Shown here: positions 18,221 to 28,547 of the stretch, piece by piece
Layout: every line of letters starts with the position of its first letter
How positions within the stretch are numbered: position 1 is the stretch's first letter
The notes under the pieces: generated by a model
The model's input: the letters and a program-made list of their open reading frames with translations, nothing else
The model's database searches: none
What the model was told of the DNA's origin: nothing
NCBI GenBank assembly: GCA_013287605.1
Contig: JABDDM010000008.1
Span: 2,307 to 59,501, forward strand
Length of the DNA stretch: 57,195 nucleotides
Direction of reading: 5' to 3'
From: Ignavibacteria bacterium
Lineage (GTDB): Bacteria; Bacteroidota; Ignavibacteria; Palsa-1295
Translations under genes and position numbers: made by a program

Positions 18221-21200
18221 ATGGCATACATTCTTCCACAAGAGGCGCCGTTAAGAAATTTTCAGAACATTTCGGTTGGTCTGGCCAGCTCGGAATCCAT
18301 TTTGGCTCGCAGCCATGGTGAGGTTACCAAGCCAGAGACGATCAACTACCGTTCGTATCGTCCGGAGAAGGACGGCTTGTTCTGTGAAAAGATCTTCGGC
18401 CCGACACGCGATTGGGAGTGTTACTGCGGTAAGTACAAGCGCATTCGCTATAAAGGGATTATCTGCGATCGTTGCGGTGTCGAAGTAACGACAAAATCGG
18501 TGCGCCGCGAGCGCTCCGGCCACATTTCGCTTGCAGTGCCGGTCGTACACATCTGGTACTTCCGCTCATTGCCGAACAAGATCGGCCATATTCTCGGAAT
18601 CCCAACAAAGGATCTCGAGAAGATCGTCTATTATGAGTCGTATGCTGTCGTCAACGCAGGACCGACAGGATTGCCGATCAAGCATCTTCTGACCGAGGAA
18701 GAGTATTTCCGTATTCTCGATTCTCTTCCGGCCGGAAATCAGGATCTCGATCACAACGATCCGAACAAGTTCATCGCTTCGATCGGTGGTGACGCTGTAA
18801 AAGAATTATTGCGCCGTACCGATATCGAAGTGCTTTCCGTTGATCTTCGCCGCGCAGCACGTGAAGAAACTTCACAGTTGAAGCGCCAGGAAGCGCTCAA
18901 GCGTCTTCGCACCGTCGAAGCATTCCGTGAAGAAGAAGGCAAGCCGCAGAACAAGCCTGAGTGGATGGTGCTCGACGTAGTGCCGATCATCCCACCGGAG
19001 CTTCGTCCGTTGGTCCCGTTGGAAGGCGGACGCTTTGCGACATCCGATCTTAACGATCTCTATCGCCGCGTGATCATCCGTAACAACCGCTTAAAGCGTT
19101 TGATGGATATCAAGGCACCTGAGGTCATTTTGCGCAATGAGAAGCGCATGTTGCAGGAGTCCGTCGATTCTCTGTTCGACAATTCCCGCCGCGTCGCTGC
19201 GGTGCGTTCGGACAATTCGCGCGCACTCAAGTCGCTCTCGGATACCCTCAAAGGTAAGCAGGGACGCTTCCGTCAGAATTTGCTTGGTAAGCGCGTCGAC
19301 TATTCCGGTCGTTCGGTTATTGTCGTAGGACCCGAATTGAAATTACATGAGTGCGGTCTGCCGAAGGAAATGGCAGTCGAACTCTTCAAGCCGTTCATTA
19401 TCCGCAAGCTCATCGAGCGCGGCATTGTAAAGACGGTAAAGTCAGCGAAGAAGGTTGTTGAGCGCAAGACCACTGAAGTGTGGGACATTCTGGAATCCAT
19501 CATTGATGGACATCCGATCATGCTCAACCGCGCTCCAACGCTGCACAGACTTGGCATTCAGGCATTCCAGCCTCGCCTTGTCGAAGGTCGCGCGTTGCAG
19601 ATCCATCCGCTCGTTTGTACAGCGTTCAACGCTGACTTTGACGGCGATCAGATGGCTGTGCATGTGCCACTTTCGTACGAAGCACAGCTCGAGTGCGCGA
19701 TCCTCATGCTTTCGAGTCACAACATCATCTCGCCGCAGAATGGCGAGCCGATCGCTGTGCCTTCGCAGGACATGGTTCTTGGCGCATACTATCTCACAAA
19801 GCACCGCAAGGGTGTGATGGGAGAAGGCAAGCTGTTCCACGGACCGAAGGAAGTCATTATTGCCTACAACTTGAACCGCCTCGATCTTCATGCGAAGATC
19901 AAAGTGCGCATCAAGGGCAAGATGGTCGAGACGACAACCGGCCGCGTGATCTTCAACGAGATCGTACCGGAAGAACTTGGTTATCTCAACGAACTGCTGA
20001 CGAAGAAGCGTCTTCGCCAGATCATCGCAATGACATTCCGAGCTGTCGGCAATTTGAAGACTGTTGAATTCCTCGATAAGCTCAAGGACCTCGGATTCGG
20101 ATTTGCTACAAAGGGCGGTCTGTCTGTCTCGCTGTATGATATCGTCGTTCCTAAAGAGAAGGACGAGATCATCGCGAAAGCACAGAAGCAGGTCGATGAT
20201 GTCCAGGATAAATACCTGAACGGATTCATCACTACTGGCGAGCGCTACAACAAGGTTATCGATATCTGGACACGCGCTACGAACCGCACTGCCGACAAGC
20301 TCTTTGATGCACTTGCGCACGATCGCGATGGCTTCAATCCGCTGTACATGATGGTTGACTCCGGTGCTCGTGGATCCAAAGAACAGGTCCGCCAGCTCGC
20401 AGGGATGCGTGGTCTTATGGCCAAGCCGCAGAAGTCGCTTTCAGGTCAGACCGGTGAGTTAATCGAGAATCCTATTATCTCGAACTTCCACGAAGGGCTT
20501 TCGATCCTTGAGTACTTCATTTCGACGCACGGTGCTCGTAAGGGACTTGCCGATACCGCTCTCAAAACGGCTGACGCAGGCTACCTCACTCGCCGTTTGA
20601 TCGATGCAGCACAGGATGCGATCATCGCCTTGCACGATTGCGGTACGATCCGCGGTCTGCCGACAAGCGCACTGAAGGAAGGCGAAGACATCAAGGAGCC
20701 GCTCAGCGAGCGTATTCTTGGTCGCGTTAGCCTTGAGGATGTCATCGATCCGCTCTCGCAGGAGACACTCGTGCACGCTGGCGAGCAGATCGACGAAGAA
20801 GCTGCAGCACGTATTGCCTCGACTTCGATCGAGACTGTCACAATCCGCTCGGTGCTCACGTGCGAAGCGCGCCGCGGTGTTTGCGCACTTTGTTACGGAC
20901 GCAACCTGACGACACACAAGCTCATCGAGCTTGGTGAAGCTGTCGGTATCGTTGCCGCACAGTCGATCGGTGAGCCTGGTACGCAGCTTACGCTCCGTAC
21001 ATTCCACACAGGTGGCACCGCATCGCTTATTGCGCAGCAGTCGCAGGTGACGTCGAAGTTCGACGGTACGATCCAGTACGAAGGTATGAAGGTCATCAAA
21101 AATCCTGACGATGAAATGGTCGTCATGAGCCGCTCGGGCGTTGTCAACATTCTCGATAGCGATAACCGCGTTATTGCGAAGCTCGACGTCAGCTACGGCT

Positions 21201-22489
21201 CGCAGATCTATGTGACCGATGCACAGGTCATCAAGAAGGGCGATTTGCTATATGAGCAGGATCCTTACAATGCAGTGATCATTTCCGAGCACGCTGGTAC
21301 CACGCGTTTCAAGGAGTTTGTCGAGAACGTGACCTTCCGTCATGAAGCCGACGAACTCACAGGCAATATCGTAACCCGCACGATCGATTCGCGTGACCGT
21401 ACGAAATCGCCGACGATCGATATCATGGGGCCGAATGCTCACACGATCATCAACTACATCATCCCAAGCAACGCGGTGATGCAGATCGAGAACGGCCAGG
21501 CGATCGAAGCCGGTACCGTACTCGTCAAGATCGCTCGAGATTTCTCGAAGACCCGTGACATCACAGGTGGTCTGCCACGTGTGACCGAGTTGTTCGAGGC
21601 TCGCTCGCCATCAGATCCTGCAACGGTTTCGGAAGTCGATGGTACAGTCCACTTCGAAAAACCGCGTCGCGGTTCGCGCGTGGTCGTTGTAACATCGCAC
21701 GATCGTACCGATCGCCGTGAGTACACGATCCCGTTCGGTAAGCACATTCTTGTGCAGGAAGGCGATGTCGTCCGTTCGGGCGAGCGTCTTTCGGATGGTG
21801 CGATCGATCCGCACGATATTCTTGCCATCAAGGGTGTCGCCGAGGTACAGCAGTATCTTGTCAACGAGATCCAGGAAGTCTATCGTATGCAGGGTGTGAA
21901 GATCTCCGATAAGCACATCGAAGTTATCGTCCGTCAGATGCTCGGCAAGGTCCGCATCACCTCTTCAGGTGATTCGCTCATGCTCGAGAACGACGAGATC
22001 GATAAGTCGAAGGTGGCAACGGAGAACGACCTTCTCATGAGCTCGGTCATCATTACGAAACGAGGTGATTCGAAGTTCAAGATCATGCAGATGATCGACA
22101 AGAAGAAGTTCAAGGAGACCGTCAGCGATCTCAAGAAGAAGGACAAGACTCCACCAGAGTCACGTCCGGCAGAGCCGATCATGAGCGAGCCCGTATTGCT
22201 CGGAATCACTCAGGCGGCATTGCAGACGGAGAGCTTCATCTCCGCTGCGTCGTTCCAGGAGACGACCAAGGTACTTACAGATGCCGCGATCCAGGCAAAG
22301 GTCGACGACCTGCTCGGACTCAAGGAAAACGTCATCGTCGGTCACCTTATCCCGGCGGGAACGGGTCTGCCGAAATTCCGCGATCTCATCGTAATGCCAA
22401 AGAGCGAAGAAGAGCGCGAGAAGGTCGAACAGATCGAGGCCAAGAAAGTCGAACGCACCGTTCGACGTTCAGAACGGATGGTCGCCTAA
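18221..22489 (+). CDS. rpoC: DNA-directed RNA polymerase subunit beta'
   Basis: A 1422-residue beta' subunit. The N-terminal zinc ribbon ([20 protein letters not shown]), the active-site Mg loop NADFDGD, the bridge-helix/trigger-loop region ([36 protein letters not shown]) and the second zinc site ([11 protein letters not shown]) are all visible. An alanine/glycine-rich SBHM insert precedes the C-terminal clamp. The last about 40 residues are highly charged ([16 protein letters not shown]). A strong intrinsic terminator 25 bp downstream ends the rpoBC unit, so rpsL/rpsG/fusA are not in this operon. Confidence 0.98.
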   Translation: MAYILPQEAPLRNFQNISVGLASSESILARSHGEVTKPETINYRSYRPEKDGLFCEKIFGPTRDWECYCGKYKRIRYKGIICDRCGVEVTTKSVRRERSGHISLAVPVVHIWYFRSLPNKIGHILGIPTKDLEKIVYYESYAVVNAGPTGLPIKHLLTEEEYFRILDSLPAGNQDLDHNDPNKFIASIGGDAVKELLRRTDIEVLSVDLRRAAREETSQLKRQEALKRLRTVEAFREEEGKPQNKPEWMVLDVVPIIPPELRPLVPLEGGRFATSDLNDLYRRVIIRNNRLKRLMDIKAPEVILRNEKRMLQESVDSLFDNSRRVAAVRSDNSRALKSLSDTLKGKQGRFRQNLLGKRVDYSGRSVIVVGPELKLHECGLPKEMAVELFKPFIIRKLIERGIVKTVKSAKKVVERKTTEVWDILESIIDGHPIMLNRAPTLHRLGIQAFQPRLVEGRALQIHPLVCTAFNADFDGDQMAVHVPLSYEAQLECAILMLSSHNIISPQNGEPIAVPSQDMVLGAYYLTKHRKGVMGEGKLFHGPKEVIIAYNLNRLDLHAKIKVRIKGKMVETTTGRVIFNEIVPEELGYLNELLTKKRLRQIIAMTFRAVGNLKTVEFLDKLKDLGFGFATKGGLSVSLYDIVVPKEKDEIIAKAQKQVDDVQDKYLNGFITTGERYNKVIDIWTRATNRTADKLFDALAHDRDGFNPLYMMVDSGARGSKEQVRQLAGMRGLMAKPQKSLSGQTGELIENPIISNFHEGLSILEYFISTHGARKGLADTALKTADAGYLTRRLIDAAQDAIIALHDCGTIRGLPTSALKEGEDIKEPLSERILGRVSLEDVIDPLSQETLVHAGEQIDEEAAARIASTSIETVTIRSVLTCEARRGVCALCYGRNLTTHKLIELGEAVGIVAAQSIGEPGTQLTLRTFHTGGTASLIAQQSQVTSKFDGTIQYEGMKVIKNPDDEMVVMSRSGVVNILDSDNRVIAKLDVSYGSQIYVTDAQVIKKGDLLYEQDPYNAVIISEHAGTTRFKEFVENVTFRHEADELTGNIVTRTIDSRDRTKSPTIDIMGPNAHTIINYIIPSNAVMQIENGQAIEAGTVLVKIARDFSKTRDITGGLPRVTELFEARSPSDPATVSEVDGTVHFEKPRRGSRVVVVTSHDRTDRREYTIPFGKHILVQEGDVVRSGERLSDGAIDPHDILAIKGVAEVQQYLVNEIQEVYRMQGVKISDKHIEVIVRQMLGKVRITSSGDSLMLENDEIDKSKVATENDLLMSSVIITKRGDSKFKIMQMIDKKKFKETVSDLKKKDKTPPESRPAEPIMSEPVLLGITQAALQTESFISAASFQETTKVLTDAAIQAKVDDLLGLKENVIVGHLIPAGTGLPKFRDLIVMPKSEEEREKVEQIEAKKVERTVRRSERMVA

Positions 22490-22514
22490 CCGCGATCATT
22501 ATCTCAAGATATCA

Positions 22515-22545
22515 AAAAACCCCGGCAAGTTGTCGGGGTTTTTTT
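22515..22545 (+). terminator. Rho-independent terminator of rpoBC
   Basis: AAAAAACCCCGGCA / TGTCGGGGTTTTTTT forms a CCCCGaCA-type stem with a short loop and a seven-T tail, directly downstream of the rpoC stop. The A run before the stem could also serve the opposite strand, ending the convergent esterase gene. Confidence 0.92.
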
Positions 22546-22596
22546 ACAACAATTACTCAATTTGGTGACGCAGTTGATTGAGGTCACATCTCGCGC

Positions 22597-23724
22597 TCAT
22601 TCCAGGCTTGCTCTTCCCAGATGCTTCGATGACAAAGGCTCATTGAGCCAATTCCAGATGCCGATCATCTGATGTGTTAGGTCGAGCGGCACTTCGTGAC
22701 CACTTGCCGGCAGAAGATGCAATTCCATCTTCAACCCTGCAGGTTTGGCTTCAAGTATGATGTGTTTTAGTGAATTGACAAGCGATTTCGGCTCGAGAGC
22801 GCCTGAGAGCGCATAGATGCGCGTACCCGCTTTCGCGGCAAGTTCATAAACATCGGCAGGAATGTCAGCACCGATATATCCTGACAGAAGGACTGCACCC
22901 TTAATAAGGTCTGGATGGACAAGTGCAAGCTTGAGCGATGCCTCAGCGCCCTCCGAAAAGCCAGCTACGTAAATACGTGAGGTATCAATAGAAGAGGTTT
23001 TTGAAGAGAAGCTGTCGATCAGACTCATTGTGATCTGGTCGATTGCATCATACTCGTCTCCCCATGAATTGAGTCCGCATGCAAGGCGCACGGGTCCTGC
23101 CGGCACTGCTACAATGACATGAAGCTTGTCGGCCACCTTCGTCCAGTGATCGGCGAACTCCCGATAGGATGCGGTACCACCATGTAGAGCCACAATGAGT
23201 GGCAGACGCGTACCCGCGACATAACCAGCCGGATAGATAACGATCGGCTTCTGAGGCTTCCAGTGAGTGCTCTTTCGATCGCGAATGCTCGTCCAGTAGT
23301 CAAGCGTACTATCCAGCCACTTCTTGTCGATCCAAGAACCGATCACGGGTTCGATGCGGATCATCTCCAGCGTCCAAAAATGATGCTTTAAGGCCGAGTC
23401 GATTGCGTGCTCGACCTCCGGAAGGTTATGATCGCGGGCGTTACATCGGGCAATCGCGAGTTCGGCCGCTCCAACAAACCACTCGCGGACATGATGTTCG
23501 CAATTTGCGGCGCTTGAGATCACAGCCTGATATTCTGTTCGTGCCGCCTGATTGTCATGCCGTACTTCAGCCAGACCTGCCAAATGCCAATGACTGTTCG
23601 CGAGTTCAATCGCTGACAGGGTTATCGGATGGGGCTTCGCAGAAATCGATTGGAAGACGAGCATACAAATGACTGCGCAAGGAATCAGGAGCAAGTTTCT
23701 CGCAAACTGAGAAAGTTTTCGCAT
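22597..23724 (-). CDS. Secreted alpha/beta hydrolase (carboxylesterase/phospholipase-like)
   Basis: The ORF track opens at 23787; ATG 23724 (MRKLSQFARNLLLIPCAVICM) starts a signal peptide, giving 375 residues. The N-terminal part (about 35-140) looks helical and TPR-like. The C-terminal alpha/beta hydrolase domain shows the oxyanion HGGT (ALHGGTASY), the nucleophile elbow GFSEG (VAGFSEGAE) and the catalytic His in SGHEVPLDL. This resembles the PHB-depolymerase/poly(3-hydroxybutyrate)-like and dienelactone-hydrolase-like esterases. The substrate is unknown. It converges on rpoBC and probably shares the bidirectional terminator. There is no T9SS tail. Confidence 0.8.
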   Translation of the reverse strand: MRKLSQFARNLLLIPCAVICMLVFQSISAKPHPITLSAIELANSHWHLAGLAEVRHDNQAARTEYQAVISSAANCEHHVREWFVGAAELAIARCNARDHNLPEVEHAIDSALKHHFWTLEMIRIEPVIGSWIDKKWLDSTLDYWTSIRDRKSTHWKPQKPIVIYPAGYVAGTRLPLIVALHGGTASYREFADHWTKVADKLHVIVAVPAGPVRLACGLNSWGDEYDAIDQITMSLIDSFSSKTSSIDTSRIYVAGFSEGAEASLKLALVHPDLIKGAVLLSGYIGADIPADVYELAAKAGTRIYALSGALEPKSLVNSLKHIILEAKPAGLKMELHLLPASGHEVPLDLTHQMIGIWNWLNEPLSSKHLGRASLE

Positions 23725-24594
23725 ATTGAATTCGACATCATACCATGTCTCTATATTAAACGACACAGGAATCGAGCGATATGACACAACGTATCGTGAG
23801 GATTTTTCGGGTCGGTTGTGATTTGTGGACTAAGCTTGAGAGAGCCTTAGCGCTAAAGACGGATCGAGGCCAACATAACGAATTCGTTATATCGAGGAGA
23901 GGCTAGTAATCGATCAGTTAACTTGGTGTTACTACTGCGGAGAGTAGATAATAAGCTGAGGGCGCGCCGACCTGTGTACGCTCAGAAGTTGGACGAAGAG
24001 CTCGTTTCCGACTTCGGTCTGTTCTCGATCGCGTTTAGCGACGAGGACGGATGGATGATGCGTGAATGAAGATGGGAACAGGGATCGACATGATTGTACC
24101 GAGCCGTACCAGCAGTCTGGAGATGAAGCGACTAATCATAACGATTCAGAGTAAGAGAGATTAACAATGCAAAAGATTTCTGGATATGAGGTATTGGCAC
24201 CAATTCCGTACCACCAAAAATGTTCATTCATTTTTTGAGCGCGAATGAGCTATCGCATCTGCAAAAAGTGGTTAAATTGATACCAAATCAGCGAAAATAA
24301 CAGTTTGAAATTTATTATCTACACCTGCATTGAATTTGCACTTAATGAGGCTCTCTTGTCTCATTATGGTGAATTTGGAAGTTTGTGGCTCAAAATAGGG
24401 CGGCTGCGAGGGGGGCTAGCGTCACGCGAGGTCTTCCTGCATGCTTCAGTATTGGCCGGAAGTGACTAACTTTGTTGAAAGTTTGAACGATCGCTATCTT
24501 ACGTACCCCGATAGGTGGCTCTGAGGTGAAGAAATTCGAGCATACACTAAGAGTCTCCTCACTTCCAACAACTCGATCCTCTCGCATAAGTAGC
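23725..24594. other. Long intergenic region, possibly with a gene remnant
   Basis: 870 bp between divergent genes with no supportable full gene. A short open stretch near 24001-24069 reads ...DFGLFSIAFSDEDGWMM, which resembles one strand of a BNR/Ycf48-type repeat as found in T9SS proteins here; it may be a decayed fragment. GAGCGCGAATGAGCT near 24237 resembles the small palindrome at 26497. The region is AT-richer toward the lipoprotein gene, which fits a promoter zone. Confidence 0.3.
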
Positions 24595-25500
24595 ATGCAA
24601 GCCGTCAATCAACGGATTCAAACGCGGATACTCTCTCTGATGCTTTCTATCAGTTGTTGTGGTTGTGCGACACTCTTTCACACAAATCCACCAAAATTAG
24701 TTATAGAAGGTCCGCCGGGTATCCGTGCGTTCAATGCAAGCGGCGAAGAAGTAAATGTGCATAATGCCGATTCGGTCCTAACCATTTTCCCCCGCCGAGG
24801 CACGGACGACAGCTTGATCATCGAATATAATGGCATGAAACAAGGTATCCATCTTACAAAAAAACTCTGGGGTTGGAGTTTGCTGAATTCGTTTAACGTT
24901 GGGGGCGGGTTCCTTCTTGACGAGGCTACTGATTCGTGGTATGATTACAATATGATACGAGTCACGAACGATACTTCCGGCGGTATTCGTGTTACGAATC
25001 CGAGTTGGTATGGAGAGATTGCTACATATAAGCGACCGCAACTTCTCGTCATCTCAGCGGTTGGGTTCGAGTTTCTGCCAAGCATGAGCGGATGGTTCAA
25101 CCTCGATTTTAGACAAGAGTTTGGCATTGGGTTCGACCTGTATCAACGGGCTGAACTGTTCTTTCATAGCGAAGGCGCAAGCGACATCGCTGTTCCGACG
25201 CTTGGAACGACGATCTATTATGCATCGAACGGCGGAGTAGCCCGTTACTTCGTGTTGCCACGATACTTTGTTCAAGGTTCGTATGATGTGGCGAAGGCCT
25301 ATGTCATTCACTTCTCGCCAGATGTGCGCATCGTGTCGCAGCCGTTTCGAGTTGTTGGGGCTGCTTTAGGGTGGGCCGGTGATATTTCGTTTGCTTCAAT
25401 TCGGTACTACCGAGCCATCGAGAAGATTTCTTTCAGCGGGTATCCGGCTGCTGGCTATCAAGGTGTTGTCTTTACGTTCGGGCTTAACCTTAGACTATGA
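24595..25500 (+). CDS. Putative lipoprotein, paralog A of a convergent pair
   Basis: Start chosen at ATG 24595 rather than the track's GTG 24526, because it places a lipoprotein signal (LSLMLSISCCGC) at the N-terminus; 301 residues. A PEGA-like beta segment follows, then the block WGWSLLNSFNVGGGFLLDEATDSWYDY, which closely resembles the same block in the neighbouring gene. The C-terminal half is beta-rich with aromatic-ended strands (ISFASIRYYRA, GVVFTFGLNLRL), like an outer-membrane barrel or a surface beta-domain. Function is unknown. It converges with its paralog so that the two stop codons abut (TGATCA). Confidence 0.65.
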   Translation: MQAVNQRIQTRILSLMLSISCCGCATLFHTNPPKLVIEGPPGIRAFNASGEEVNVHNADSVLTIFPRRGTDDSLIIEYNGMKQGIHLTKKLWGWSLLNSFNVGGGFLLDEATDSWYDYNMIRVTNDTSGGIRVTNPSWYGEIATYKRPQLLVISAVGFEFLPSMSGWFNLDFRQEFGIGFDLYQRAELFFHSEGASDIAVPTLGTTIYYASNGGVARYFVLPRYFVQGSYDVAKAYVIHFSPDVRIVSQPFRVVGAALGWAGDISFASIRYYRAIEKISFSGYPAAGYQGVVFTFGLNLRL

Positions 25501-26364
25501 TCAAATTGTGAGATGAATGCCCCAGCTCCACAGAAGGTGATGATAATTGCGAGCAGGGAAATTATAGAGTTGCACCTTACCAAGGGCCGTTAGATATCGA
25601 ACTTCAAAATAGGCTATGTCACCCGACCATCCCACACCGCCCCCGAGCACGCGAGACGAAGCATGTGACAACCCGAGAGAATCCTTACTAGCGCTCGTAT
25701 TGTCATCCTGGAAACGTATCGTCCCATACTCAGCAGCAAGGAAGAGTCCTTTGAAAGTATAAAATCGAGCCTGTGCCGTAGCTGTTGATATGTTGAAGCT
25801 CATATCATATCGTTGAAAATTGAATGGGTCGGTGCCAATGTCCAATTCAGCGCGAGCAAGTAGTGCGAAGCACTTGTAGCTGAGCCCGCCTCCGTATTCC
25901 AAGTGCGGGTCAGAATTATATCCCCATCCAGCAAAGAGTACTAATCGAGGTCGGTCCATATTGAAGAATGTCGAAAGTGGAAAGGGTAGTGGCGTTAACT
26001 TTAGATCAGGGGAAACGTGAACGGGTTCATACCTCACAAGCGCATGAGTGGCATCATCCACTAAAAACCCGATACCGCAATTATAAAGATTTATCAAAGT
26101 ATAGCCATTGAAGACCCGCTGCAGCTTGATCGTCCGAGAGACATCACCTTTGTGAATGATGATCGTGTCGTTGCCGAGCTTACTGACGATCACCGATTGT
26201 AAGCCATCGTCTTCCAGCCTCATATCGAGCGGCGTACCATCCGTAAGCGAGACCGAGATATCAGTAGGGGCATCGATCTTGACTTTGTCCGCGGAAGTCA
26301 GAATGCTTGCACAACTCGAAAGGGCAAGAGAGATCAATAGTGAAGTAACAACCAGCCTATGCAT
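25501..26364 (-). CDS. Putative lipoprotein, paralog B of a convergent pair
   Basis: Start taken at ATG 26364 (MHRLVVTSLLISLALSSCAS), a textbook lipoprotein signal; the track start at 26433 would bury it. 287 residues. It has the same architecture as the facing gene: PEGA-like N-part, the shared block FNGYTLINLYNCGIGFLVDDATHALVRY, then a barrel-like C-part with matching endings (GGVGWSGDIAYFEVRYLTALGKVQLYNFPA versus AALGWAGDISFASIRYYRAIEKISFSGYPA). The two proteins are clearly paralogous. Similar N-x-GxG-FL-x-D-x-T blocks occur in Bacteroidota PEGA-like lipoproteins. Confidence 0.65.
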   Translation of the reverse strand: MHRLVVTSLLISLALSSCASILTSADKVKIDAPTDISVSLTDGTPLDMRLEDDGLQSVIVSKLGNDTIIIHKGDVSRTIKLQRVFNGYTLINLYNCGIGFLVDDATHALVRYEPVHVSPDLKLTPLPFPLSTFFNMDRPRLVLFAGWGYNSDPHLEYGGGLSYKCFALLARAELDIGTDPFNFQRYDMSFNISTATAQARFYTFKGLFLAAEYGTIRFQDDNTSASKDSLGLSHASSRVLGGGVGWSGDIAYFEVRYLTALGKVQLYNFPARNYHHLLWSWGIHLTI

Positions 26365-26496
26365 ACTCCAAATGAGTGAGAAAGCAACCAAACTCTCAAA
26401 TTCGGAACCAACGAATACTATTTTAGGTGACATCGAATGGGGTTGTGGTTAAGCTTTGTATGTGTCGGAATTGGTTGGTTTTTCAAGATTTTTTTG

Positions 26497-26518
26497 AGCG
26501 CGAGCTAAAGCTCACGCT
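26497..26518. repeat. Short palindrome (GAGCGCGAGCT-type)
   Basis: AGCGCGAGCT, a two-base loop and AGCTCACGCT form a ten-pair hairpin with one G-U. It sits between divergently placed genes, preceded by a T run. It looks like a small dispersed palindromic repeat and could act as a terminator for the SDR gene read on the minus strand. Confidence 0.45.
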
Positions 26519-26541
26519 ACATTCATACTCCGTACAGTAAC

Positions 26542-27288
26542 TCAGTTCATTCTCTCGAAGATGATCTCAGCGTTGCCGTTCTTCACAGCATTGACGAGAT
26601 TTGCAGCTTGGCCAATTGCGCATTCGAATTGGTCGACTTTGAGTGCCTCGAGCGTTTCTGTTGCAACCTCGCCTGGCTGGATCATTTCAATTTGCCGACC
26701 GCTTGCTTTTCGCCGTCCGTGATCAAGCTCTGTTTCAACTGTCGGTGGTATGATCTCAAAAACTTTTATTGAGGTTGAATTAAGCTGGTGTCGTGAGGTA
26801 GTACTGAAAGAGTGCATCGCTGCTTTGGTGGCGCAATAGACAGGCATCCAGGCGATGGGGACGAAGCCGAGTCCGGAAGTGATGTTGACAATCGCCGCTT
26901 CCTTTTTTGAGGTGAAGTGTGGAGCGACGAGAGTTGTTAAATGGATCGGGGCGATCAGATTGATCATGACTTCTTTCGCGATGATCGCCGAAGGTACCGA
27001 CTGTTGCAATCTTATCATTTGTTGGATTCCCGCGTTATTTACCAGGATGTTGAATGCAGGGAAGTTGTCCGTCACTTCCGAGACCAACCTTGCACGCTCC
27101 TGTTCGTCTTCGACATCGCATACAATGGTGTGAAGTGCTGGTAGTTTCTCCTTCGCAGCCTGCAAGGCTCTTGCTCGCCTTCCGCAAATTATGACTTCAT
27201 TGCCTTCTCCAAGAAATTCTTCGGCAAGAGCATATCCGATTCCGGTTGCCCCGCCCGTGATGAGGATGGTGTTGTGTGACGTGTTCAT
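26542..27288 (-). CDS. SDR family oxidoreductase
   Basis: A 248-residue classical short-chain dehydrogenase. Nucleotide-binding TGGATGIG at the N-terminus, NNAG near residue 86, catalytic Ser (NITSGLGF) and YCATK (Tyr/Lys). An Arg-containing GRR after the second strand suggests NADP(H) preference. The C-terminus (PPTVETELDHGRR...GEVATETLEAL) matches DltE-like dehydrogenases. The substrate is not predictable. It is a single gene; a dispersed repeat (AATCACAGTcCAGACA type) begins 13 bp upstream of its start codon. Confidence 0.9.
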   Translation of the reverse strand: MNTSHNTILITGGATGIGYALAEEFLGEGNEVIICGRRARALQAAKEKLPALHTIVCDVEDEQERARLVSEVTDNFPAFNILVNNAGIQQMIRLQQSVPSAIIAKEVMINLIAPIHLTTLVAPHFTSKKEAAIVNITSGLGFVPIAWMPVYCATKAAMHSFSTTSRHQLNSTSIKVFEIIPPTVETELDHGRRKASGRQIEMIQPGEVATETLEALKVDQFECAIGQAANLVNAVKNGNAEIIFERMN

Positions 27289-27301
27289 GCCGCGAAGATA
27301 A

Positions 27302-27335
27302 TGTCTGGACTGTGATTTGTGTGATCAGGGTGATT
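27302..27335 (-). repeat. Dispersed intergenic repeat copy (AATCACAGTTCAGACA type)
   Basis: Read on the minus strand this contains CACAAATCACAGTCCAGACA preceded by AATCACCCTGATCA. Near-identical cores occur at 47441-47487 and 49453-49500, all in intergenic DNA. The copies share short AATC/ATAAATC repeats followed by the conserved CAGACA end. Confidence 0.55.
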
Positions 27336-27381
27336 GAAGTGATTTGCATCACCCAGCGCGGGCAGGAGTGACCGAGGGCGC

Positions 27382-28547
27382 TTAGTCGTGAAGCTTTATC
27401 AATTTGATCATCGAGTTCTCGTTGCCTTTCCTTATTCTGAGAAAATATGTTCCTGTTGCGAGGTTCGTCGCGTCGATGGGTACTGAATGTTTGCCCTGCG
27501 CTAGGTGCCGTTGTGGATCTCTTTGAGTTCATCACCGAGTAAATCGAAGAGCTCGATTTGCACATTCGTTGGCTCCTCGAGATCAATGCTCAGAGTGGCT
27601 TGCTTCGATGATGGGTTAGGAAATATTCTCAACTCGTTCGTGGAAGCAATCGGCATCTTTGCATTGAGTTGGACAGCAGGGAGGAAGTAGGAACTGTCGT
27701 CTTGGATGATGATGTGACCGGAGAACGGATAGCCATGCTCTTGGCTCCTGGGGAAGCGGTCCACGAACTCAAATGCCACATGACGCAAACTGTCAAGTCT
27801 AACGTCTACACTCTTGACGAGCGAATTCGCTAGAAAAGGAGTAATCGAGACGTACTCTTTCTTAACGATTACACCGTTGCCTTCTTGGTACGTACTTACT
27901 ATCTGTGCTCCATCAATCTCGATCAAGTCAATGTAGTAGCCTTGACCAAAATTATACATCAAGACCCTTAGACCGGTGCTTGTAATATGGTATACATCCT
28001 GCCATACTACATTACCCGAGCCAACACTCTCACTTGGTAGGGTATGGTTTGAACTACCGTGATCGTCGTAAGCATAGTACTTATAAGTTGCTTGCGAGGC
28101 GCGGGAAGGTTGGAAATGTGACTCATCGTCTAAGCTTGATGTATCATTTACTAAGTCTAGTCTGAATCGCAACCGCCAGGTTGCTCCTGCTATTTGTGCG
28201 AGCGTAGTTAGACTGGTAGTATCTGCGTAAACGAATGTAAAATTCAACGCGGAGAGCAAGTGCGGTTCACTCTTCACCGCGCCACGCGAGACAACAACGT
28301 ACCCAGCATACCCTGCACCGCTGTCAGGCATTAAACAAGTGATAAGAGTATCTGTCCAAGAGGTGATTGTTGTGAGCGTTCCGTTCACGGTGGTTGAACC
28401 TTGAGAGGTCCCGAATAAGGAGCCATGTATTCTAAGTGTTCGTGAGGGTTCATCCATATACAGATGGGAGATCACAGGCTTCTGTGCGATGGCGGCGGAT
28501 GACACCAGAGGAATCAAGAGGAAACCGAGGCAGCAGCTTTTGAGCAT
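27382..28547 (-). pseudogene. T9SS sorting-domain/TIG protein, frameshifted near the 3' end
   Basis: The track ORF (27501-28547) starts with a signal peptide (MLKSCCLGFLLIPLVSSAAIAQ). An IPT/TIG-like domain (about 25-110) and a beta-rich middle follow, and the ORF enters a T9SS type A domain (FPNPSSKQATLSIDL, IELFDLLGDELKEIHNG) before stopping early. One base out of frame, the missing half of the sorting domain continues as LAQGKHSVPIDATNLATGTYFLRI...IKLIKLHD to a TAA at 27382. A single-base deletion near 27505-27510 explains both. The gene would lose its export signal, so it is either a recent pseudogene or carries a sequencing error. The TIG fold suggests adhesion or binding. Confidence 0.75.
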
